A DNA stretch of 18,845 nt. Origin: Firm-08 sp045541535. Lineage in GTDB: Bacteria > Bacillota > Clostridia > Oscillospirales > QAKW01. Shown here piece by piece: positions 15,176 through 18,845 of this stretch. The DNA lies in the NCBI GenBank assembly GCA_045541535.1, contig JAZQJG010000061.1:1-18845 (forward strand), written 5' to 3'. Below the pieces are notes generated by a model that was not told where the DNA came from, did not search any database, and saw nothing but the letters and a program-made list of their open reading frames with translations. Each line of letters starts with the position of its first letter. Position 1 is the stretch's first letter. The position numbers and the translations under genes were made by a program.

Positions 15176-15256
15176 AAGAATAAAGAATAAAGAAAAAATG
15201 AGAGCGGCGCGAAGTTTTGCAATCCGTTTATTATTTCTTATTTATTCTTTATTCTT
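15176..15256. repeat. 16-base inverted repeat in an AT-rich non-coding stretch
   Basis: AAGAATAAAGAATAAA at 15176-15191 is perfectly inverted at 15241-15256. Both arms are built from AGAATAA-like units that extend imperfectly outwards. A GC-rich core (AGCGGCGCG, 15203-15211) lies between. A 7-base-pair hairpin (15267-15283) follows. No gene is seen between 15028 and 15288. Confidence 0.6.
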
Positions 15257-15288
15257 TCTTCTTTTAGGCGAGAAAATCTCGCCGCTTT

Positions 15289-15332
15289 TGGCACCCCCTG
15301 GGGGAATCGAACCCACAACTAGCCATTAGGAG
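15289..15332 (-). pseudogene. 3' half of a tRNA-Arg(CCU) gene, probable attachment-site remnant
   Basis: On the minus strand this 44-base stretch has exact tRNA geometry from the anticodon loop onwards: loop CTCCTAA with anticodon CCT (15326-15332), 5-base 3' anticodon-stem strand (15321-15325), 4-base variable loop (15317-15320), T arm GTGGG-TTCGATT-CCCCC (15300-15316), 7-base acceptor strand AGGGGGT (15293-15299), discriminator G and encoded CCA (15289-15291). No 5' half exists: upstream bases do not complement the anticodon stem or the acceptor. One T-stem pair is mismatched, as in a decaying copy. A break at the anticodon loop is a known crossover place for tyrosine recombinases that integrate into tRNA genes. 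Confidence 0.8.
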
Positions 15333-15371
15333 ATACCGAGGGAAATAGAAGTGGCATCCTTTATAATACCT

Positions 15372-15399
15372 AAAAATCCCCTGTTGTCAGGGGATTTTT
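15372..15399. terminator. Bidirectional terminator after the adenylate-forming enzyme gene
   Basis: AAAAATCCCCTG (15372-15383) and CAGGGGATTTTT (15388-15399) form a perfect 12-base-pair stem with a TTGT loop. The A and T runs make it symmetric. It lies 125 bases past the stop of the minus-strand gene ending at 15524. Confidence 0.85.
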
Positions 15400-15463
15400 A
15401 ATATTGAAGTGTTATTCTGTATTATGCCGTTACTGCTAATACTATGTTGTTTTACGTTGTACG

Positions 15464-15483
15464 ATTAGCAAGCAATTAGCAAG
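15464..15483. repeat. Direct repeat ATTAGCAAG with 11-base period
   Basis: ATTAGCAAG occurs at 15464-15472 and 15475-15483, one DNA helical turn apart, and its core recurs inverted as GCTAAT at 15435-15440. It lies inside the element about 130 bases from the tRNA remnant, where arm-type integrase or excisionase sites would be expected. Otherwise 15400-15523 shows no feature. Confidence 0.35.
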
Positions 15484-15523
15484 GACAGTAGTTTTAGGGT
15501 AATGATAAATGTGTTATGTCTTA

Positions 15524-17284
15524 TTATAAAATAGTTACAACTGTTATATCGTCTTTTCTAATCTCTCGTTTTTTCTCACCAACATTGCTTATAAAAGCAT
15601 TTCCATTTTTATCCACAAAGAAATATCCGTTCTTATCATTTTGCAGAGAAAGATAATCACGCTTTGAAGTAACAGGATGTGTCTTAAACTTATCAACAAA
15701 CCGAATACCAATAAAGTGCTCCATACCCGCAACATCAATAGAGCAGAGTTCTTTTGTGATGTCTGCAATTCTGTCAACAGCATTACTGTTTAGAACAACA
15801 ACCATGGCCGGATATTCTTCTCCATTGATTTCAAATTTGATCACTTCTGCTTCAGCAACGTCAGGATGTTTTAATGCTTGTTCTTCAATGTCATACATTG
15901 CATAGGTAATTCCACTATTAGTAAAGCAATCAGTTCCTCTACCAAAAATACGATATTTACCATTGCTATAACGAACCGCCACATCACCCGTATTTATCCA
16001 ACCATCTTCGGTAAATAGAATTTTGTTCTTTTCTTCTTCAAAATAACCAAGTGTCGCACAAGGAGATTTCTTTTCAAGAATACCACGAACATTATCGGGC
16101 AGAATTTCTCTTGTAACGGGATCGACAATGCGATATTCAACACCGGGTACGGGTGTAACAGTAACATCTTCTCCTTTAGACTCCTTATCTGAGATGCCTG
16201 ACATACTGCCAGTTTCTGTCATACCATAACCATTAAGAATATACTGAATACCCAAGCGGTCACCGGTTTTTCTGAATTTTTCCATAGCGGCAGGCATAAT
16301 TGCTTCGCCACCAATGAAGATATATTTCAAATGATTAAGAGCATTGTCTTCCAAACCCGCTTCTTCCAAAGTTGCAACATGGCTCGGAGCAACGAGAGCA
16401 ATATTCGCCTTAGTTTCAGCCAAATCCTTCGCAAAGGCGAATCGGTCATACTTAGGCTTGTAAATCAAGGTCATCCCGTCAAACAAACCTGCGTGCACAC
16501 CGTGGATAGCCCCGGTTGCATAGAACAACGGGATAAACACGGTATTTCTATCACCGGGTTTAAAATCAAACCATAATTCGTCATATATACGAGCCATTTT
16601 CGTGAAACCGTCAACAGAAATCTTAACACATTTCGGATACTGACTTGTAGTAGCACCGGTCAAGAAATAGGCTGCAAGTTTGTTTTCTTCGTACTCAAAA
16701 TCATAGGTTTCTTTGATTTTTGAGCCAAGTTTTGCAAAGTCTTTAAGGCGTATCATTTCCATACCTTGAGGTAATCCGCTATGAGTTCGTGCATATTCGT
16801 CCAAATAGTCTTTTCCGCTGATTAACCCCTTTTTCGTTGCAATTATCTTAACAAGTGGGTTCATATAATTTGTAATGCTTGTAACAATAAGATTTTTTAC
16901 ACCTGCAGCATGAAACTTTGCAACCAAATCATCATTCAAGAAACTATCAAACATCACAACCGTTTTGCTGTTAAGACGTTTGGTGTATTGTTCGGTATAG
17001 GCGTGAAGGAAGCCAGGGCCGGTCATGTTGACAACCTTGTTGGCATCCAACGCACCATAGAAAGCATTGACGGACGCAATAGTAGAAGGAGCGGAAATGG
17101 TAATGGTGTCTTCGTTTAAGCCATCGATTGCAATAAATGCCTTTTTATAATCTTGAAACATTTTGAAAGTTTGAGCATATGTAAACTTGCTGCCAAAGTA
17201 TTCACCGGCAATACATTTCATATTGTCTTTGTTGCGGATTTTTAGATCTTCAACTATTCTTCTCTTTGGATTTTCAATTTGCAT
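15524..17284 (-). CDS. Adenylate-forming enzyme (ANL superfamily, AMP-dependent synthetase/ligase)
   Basis: A 586-residue cytoplasmic enzyme expected to activate a carboxylic acid as its adenylate. Core motifs are present: A4-like PLFYATGAIHG at 252-262, A5 NGYGMTETG at 351-359, A7 INTGD at 430-434, A8 GRGTDCFTNSG at 448-458, and a C-terminal A10-like HPVTSKRD with the probable catalytic Lys541. The P-loop A3 is altered: GATTSQYPKC (210-219) replaces the usual TSGTTGxPKG, losing two glycines but keeping Pro and Lys. About 45 residues follow A10, longer than usual. No carrier-protein domain is fused. AAAGGAG lies 9 bases before the ATG and overlaps the upstream gene's stop, so the two genes form an operon. 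The substrate is unknown. Confidence 0.82.
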   Translation of the reverse strand: MQIENPKRRIVEDLKIRNKDNMKCIAGEYFGSKFTYAQTFKMFQDYKKAFIAIDGLNEDTITISAPSTIASVNAFYGALDANKVVNMTGPGFLHAYTEQYTKRLNSKTVVMFDSFLNDDLVAKFHAAGVKNLIVTSITNYMNPLVKIIATKKGLISGKDYLDEYARTHSGLPQGMEMIRLKDFAKLGSKIKETYDFEYEENKLAAYFLTGATTSQYPKCVKISVDGFTKMARIYDELWFDFKPGDRNTVFIPLFYATGAIHGVHAGLFDGMTLIYKPKYDRFAFAKDLAETKANIALVAPSHVATLEEAGLEDNALNHLKYIFIGGEAIMPAAMEKFRKTGDRLGIQYILNGYGMTETGSMSGISDKESKGEDVTVTPVPGVEYRIVDPVTREILPDNVRGILEKKSPCATLGYFEEEKNKILFTEDGWINTGDVAVRYSNGKYRIFGRGTDCFTNSGITYAMYDIEEQALKHPDVAEAEVIKFEINGEEYPAMVVVLNSNAVDRIADITKELCSIDVAGMEHFIGIRFVDKFKTHPVTSKRDYLSLQNDKNGYFFVDKNGNAFISNVGEKKREIRKDDITVVTIL

Positions 17285-17299
17285 TGTTGTTATCTCCTT

Positions 17300-18157
17300 T
17301 TATTCCATCACAAAAGCGTTACATATCAATGTGTCTGCATTTGCCATATATGGATAGTTTTTATTTACATTGATTATTTTTATTTTCAAATACTCTACAT
17401 TTTGAATATCTAAATTTACATCAATTGAGGTTGTTTTATATGTAATCAAATCTGAGGTATAAGTTAAAACATCATCTTTATAAATTTCTATATATGCACC
17501 TGCACCACTATTTGTAGAGTAATTGGCTTCCGGCACAAAGGAACAACTAAAAGTTGAATACTTTCGTTCTGTGTATAATTCTAATTTTCCTCTGTAGCCT
17601 ATTCCGTTAACAGCGCTACTATCTAAACGAATTATGTTAGTATACATTTTTCCTCGTGGGTCAAATTCTGTTTGAGATATGTTGTAGTTTTCGCTGGAAC
17701 TTTTTAGAATTAATTTTTTAATGGGAATAGATTGTGGTTCTTTAGGAAGTTCAGGTTCGGTTGGTTTGCTTTCTGGTGGTGTTGTTTCATCTGTACTTGT
17801 TGTATCTTGAGACGTCGAGATGTTCTCTTTGTTATTGTTTATAGATTCGGTAGAAGAATTGCTTTCTCCCGTAGTCGCATCAGCGACAGATTCAGCAGTG
17901 TTCTTTGTGGGTTCGGTTGTACTTGCGGTATCGGTAGTTAATATTGATGAGCTGGGCATTAAATTATTAGTAAAGGTATCGTTGTTATCTTTTATATTGT
18001 CATTAAACAGACAGGCTAATAAGATAGAAAGAATAGCGGCTGTTACTCCAATAATTATTTCAGGCAAGTTAAGCGATTTGTTTTTTATAGCGTGTATTAG
18101 AACTCCAATAAGTACACCAACACAACAACTAATTCCTATAAGCAACATGGTTTTCAT
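17300..18157 (-). CDS. Membrane protein with Ser/Thr-rich linker and NPCBM-like extracellular domain
   Basis: A 285-residue protein. Two hydrophobic segments (about 4-24 and 34-51) are joined by a basic loop (HAIKNKS), so both ends should lie outside. A low-complexity Ser/Thr/Asn/Glu/Pro linker covers about 60-142, like a wall-spanning spacer. The C-terminal domain (about 145-285) resembles NPCBM carbohydrate-binding modules: GIGYRGKLELYTERKYSTFSCSF, then YIEIYKDDVLTYTSDLI and a final VEYLKIKIINVN...ADTLICNAF. The start at 18157 is preferred because GGGGG lies 5 bases upstream and a terminator-like hairpin sits just before. In-frame starts at 18169 and 18253 are less likely; the latter would run through that hairpin. 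The domain call is from pattern only. Confidence 0.72.
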   Translation of the reverse strand: MKTMLLIGISCCVGVLIGVLIHAIKNKSLNLPEIIIGVTAAILSILLACLFNDNIKDNNDTFTNNLMPSSSILTTDTASTTEPTKNTAESVADATTGESNSSTESINNNKENISTSQDTTSTDETTPPESKPTEPELPKEPQSIPIKKLILKSSSENYNISQTEFDPRGKMYTNIIRLDSSAVNGIGYRGKLELYTERKYSTFSCSFVPEANYSTNSGAGAYIEIYKDDVLTYTSDLITYKTTSIDVNLDIQNVEYLKIKIINVNKNYPYMANADTLICNAFVME

Positions 18158-18169
18158 TTTTGCCCCCAT

Positions 18170-18203
18170 AAAATAAAAAGTGCGGCTACCGAAGTAACCG
18201 CAC
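18170..18203 (-). terminator. Terminator-like hairpin directly before the membrane-protein start
   Basis: On the minus strand GTGCGGTTAC and GTAGCCGCAC form a 10-base stem with one mismatch around a TTCG loop, followed by TTTTTATTTT. The T run ends about 13 bases before the ATG at 18157. No minus-strand gene is visible directly upstream (18254-18622), so this may be a leader attenuator or the end of a short RNA. Confidence 0.6.
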
Positions 18204-18251
18204 AAAAAACGCAAACTCCGATAGTCGCCAAACCAATTCAATATAAAGGGC

Positions 18252-18260
18252 AATATAGCA
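18252..18260 (-). promoter_or_regulatory. Possible extended -10 promoter, minus strand
   Basis: Minus-strand TGCTATATT fits an extended -10 element (TGN-TATAAT-like). There is no good -35. A transcript from about 18245 would give a leader of roughly 75 bases ending in the hairpin at 18170-18203. This is weak evidence. Confidence 0.25.
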
Positions 18261-18564
18261 CACTCAAATTGAAGGAATCTGCGTTTTTATCAAATTCACA
18301 ATTTGAGTATGACTAAAAAAGGTATAATTATCCCTGTAAAAAAAGAGAAATTGCCCCTGATTTTATATTCAAATGGTTTGGCAATTATAAGTTTACCACA
18401 TTTTTTGCTTTAATTCAATAAAAAATGAGAAAAAGTCGATGGATGGAACATACGCCTGCTCAAATTAGCAAGATTTAGGTCGGGGAACGGTAAAAGTTCG
18501 ATTTTGATTTGCTCCCCAAAAACAATAAAACTCACTCAAGAAAAATGATTGAGAAATAAAAAGT
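18254..18564. other. Non-coding stretch with inverted repeats
   Basis: No gene is seen. A 10-base inverted repeat (ACTCAAATTG at 18262-18271, CAATTTGAGT at 18299-18308) is nested in an outer GGGCAAT/ATTGCCC pair (18248-18254, 18350-18356). A forward TATAAT lies at 18323-18328 without a convincing -35. The 10-base repeat sits between this and the possible minus-strand -10, as an operator would in a divergent control region. Only very short frames exist, for example 17 codons beginning near 18426. Confidence 0.4.
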
Positions 18565-18601
18565 AAAAGTGCCGAGAAACCTTGATTTCTCGGCACTTTT
18601 T
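18565..18601. terminator. Strong bidirectional terminator
   Basis: AAAAGTGCCGAGAAA (18565-18579) and TTTCTCGGCACTTTT (18586-18600) make a perfect 15-base-pair stem with a 6-base loop. It lies 22 bases past the stop of the minus-strand gene ending at 18623 and would terminate it. Confidence 0.88.
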
Positions 18602-18622
18602 GGCGCGCTTGAAGGAATTCAA

Positions 18623-18845
18623 TTATTTGTTTTCTTTCGCAGTATTAAGAGTGGAAATTAGAATCTTTTTAATTTCCAAGCAGTCATCAAGGAGTGATTT
18701 TCCCTCTTTTTCGGTTATGTATTCTGATAAAATCAGCAATCGAAGCCAATATTCTGTTTCGGCGGTTTCTTTTAAGGAAATTTGAAGTTTGGCGATAAAA
18801 TCCGCTTTGCTGATTCCGTAGATCGCTTCATTGGCGTTGGCACCG
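18623..18845 (-). CDS. Four-helix-bundle protein, S23/TIGR02436 type (C-terminal part)
   Basis: The minus strand is open from the window edge to TAA at 18623-18625 and gives 73 residues beginning GANANEAIYGISKADFIAKL, continuing with LKETAETEYWLRLLILSEY and ending ISTLNTAKENK. This fits the C-terminal three helices of the small four-helix-bundle family related to the 23S rRNA intervening-sequence protein (TIGR02436): the family's IGANxxEA turn, SKxDFIxKLxIxLKExxETxYWL helix and LLxDCxEIxxIL helix are visible. The N-terminus lies outside the window. Function is poorly known; relatives include Avd, the accessory protein of diversity-generating retroelements, but close free-standing copies are common without a retroelement. 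Confidence 0.75.
   Translation of the reverse strand, partial: GANANEAIYGISKADFIAKLQISLKETAETEYWLRLLILSEYITEKEGKSLLDDCLEIKKILISTLNTAKENK

Larger units (their letters stand above)
15333..18845. mobile_element. Putative integrated element (left part only)
   Basis: From the tRNA-Arg remnant to the window end the sequence is visibly AT-richer than 400-15000, genes switch to the minus strand, and the gene types (adenylate-forming enzyme, Ser/Thr-rich membrane protein, four-helix-bundle protein) are accessory. The orientation of the tRNA 3' half places the element on this side, with the intact tRNA expected further right on the minus strand. No integrase, relaxase or phage gene lies within the window, so the element type is unknown and it may be a degenerate island. 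Confidence 0.45.

Noticed and set aside
15161..15256. CRISPR-like array in the AGAATAA repeats
   Set aside because: The units are low-complexity, about 7 bases long and without spacers.
15289..15365. A complete tRNA on the minus strand
   Set aside because: Only the part from the anticodon loop to CCA fits; upstream bases give no anticodon-stem partner, D arm or 5' acceptor strand.
18582..18785. 67-codon forward frame at the right end
   Set aside because: It starts within a terminator hairpin and is antisense to the four-helix-bundle protein.

Overview
The window looks like a chromosomal segment from a gut-type member of the Bacillota, class Clostridia, probably close to Oscillospiraceae/Ruminococcaceae. 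The reasons are strong AAGGAG-type ribosome binding sites, Gram-positive lipoproteins, sigma-A promoters, a DnaD/DnaC-type helicase-loading pair, a FeoA-FeoB-Cys-rich protein operon and dedicated ABC importers. The genus is an inference from gene content only.

Layout. Positions 1-440 hold the end of an upstream gene, a strong terminator and a structured non-coding stretch. Positions 441-3840 carry ammonia-dependent NAD synthetase (nadE) followed by a complete polar amino acid ABC importer: lipoprotein, permease and ATPase. The importer is interrupted by an unusual 350-base structured spacer bounded by two identical hairpins. Positions 3995-7070 form a tight operon of dnaD, a DnaC/DnaI-like helicase loader, pth and a DUF3885-like protein, read from a near-consensus promoter. 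Positions 7107-9760 are a ferrous iron uptake operon (feoA, feoB, small Cys-rich membrane protein). Its strong promoter is followed by a palindrome, and a second palindrome with the same half-sites lies before feoB. Positions 9770-14279 encode a complete sugar-type ABC importer (ATPase, two permeases, binding protein). Its binding protein carries both a lipobox and a C-terminal membrane anchor. A lipoprotein with two probable OB-like domains follows from its own promoter (14260-15070).

At about 15.1 kb the character changes: base composition becomes clearly AT-richer and the genes switch to the minus strand. The boundary is marked by the 3' half of a tRNA-Arg(CCU) gene (15289-15332, minus strand), running cleanly from anticodon loop to encoded CCA with no 5' half. 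This is the scar expected when a tyrosine-recombinase element integrates into a tRNA gene. The orientation predicts that the element lies to the right and that an intact tRNA-Arg(CCU) should occur on the minus strand beyond the window. The element carries an adenylate-forming enzyme with an altered P-loop, a two-helix membrane protein with a long Ser/Thr linker and an NPCBM-like extracellular domain, and the C-terminus of a four-helix-bundle protein of the S23/TIGR02436 type.

The best candidates for something new are this right-hand accessory region, the 2060-2366 structured spacer inside the amino acid transporter operon, and the layered control region before feoA.
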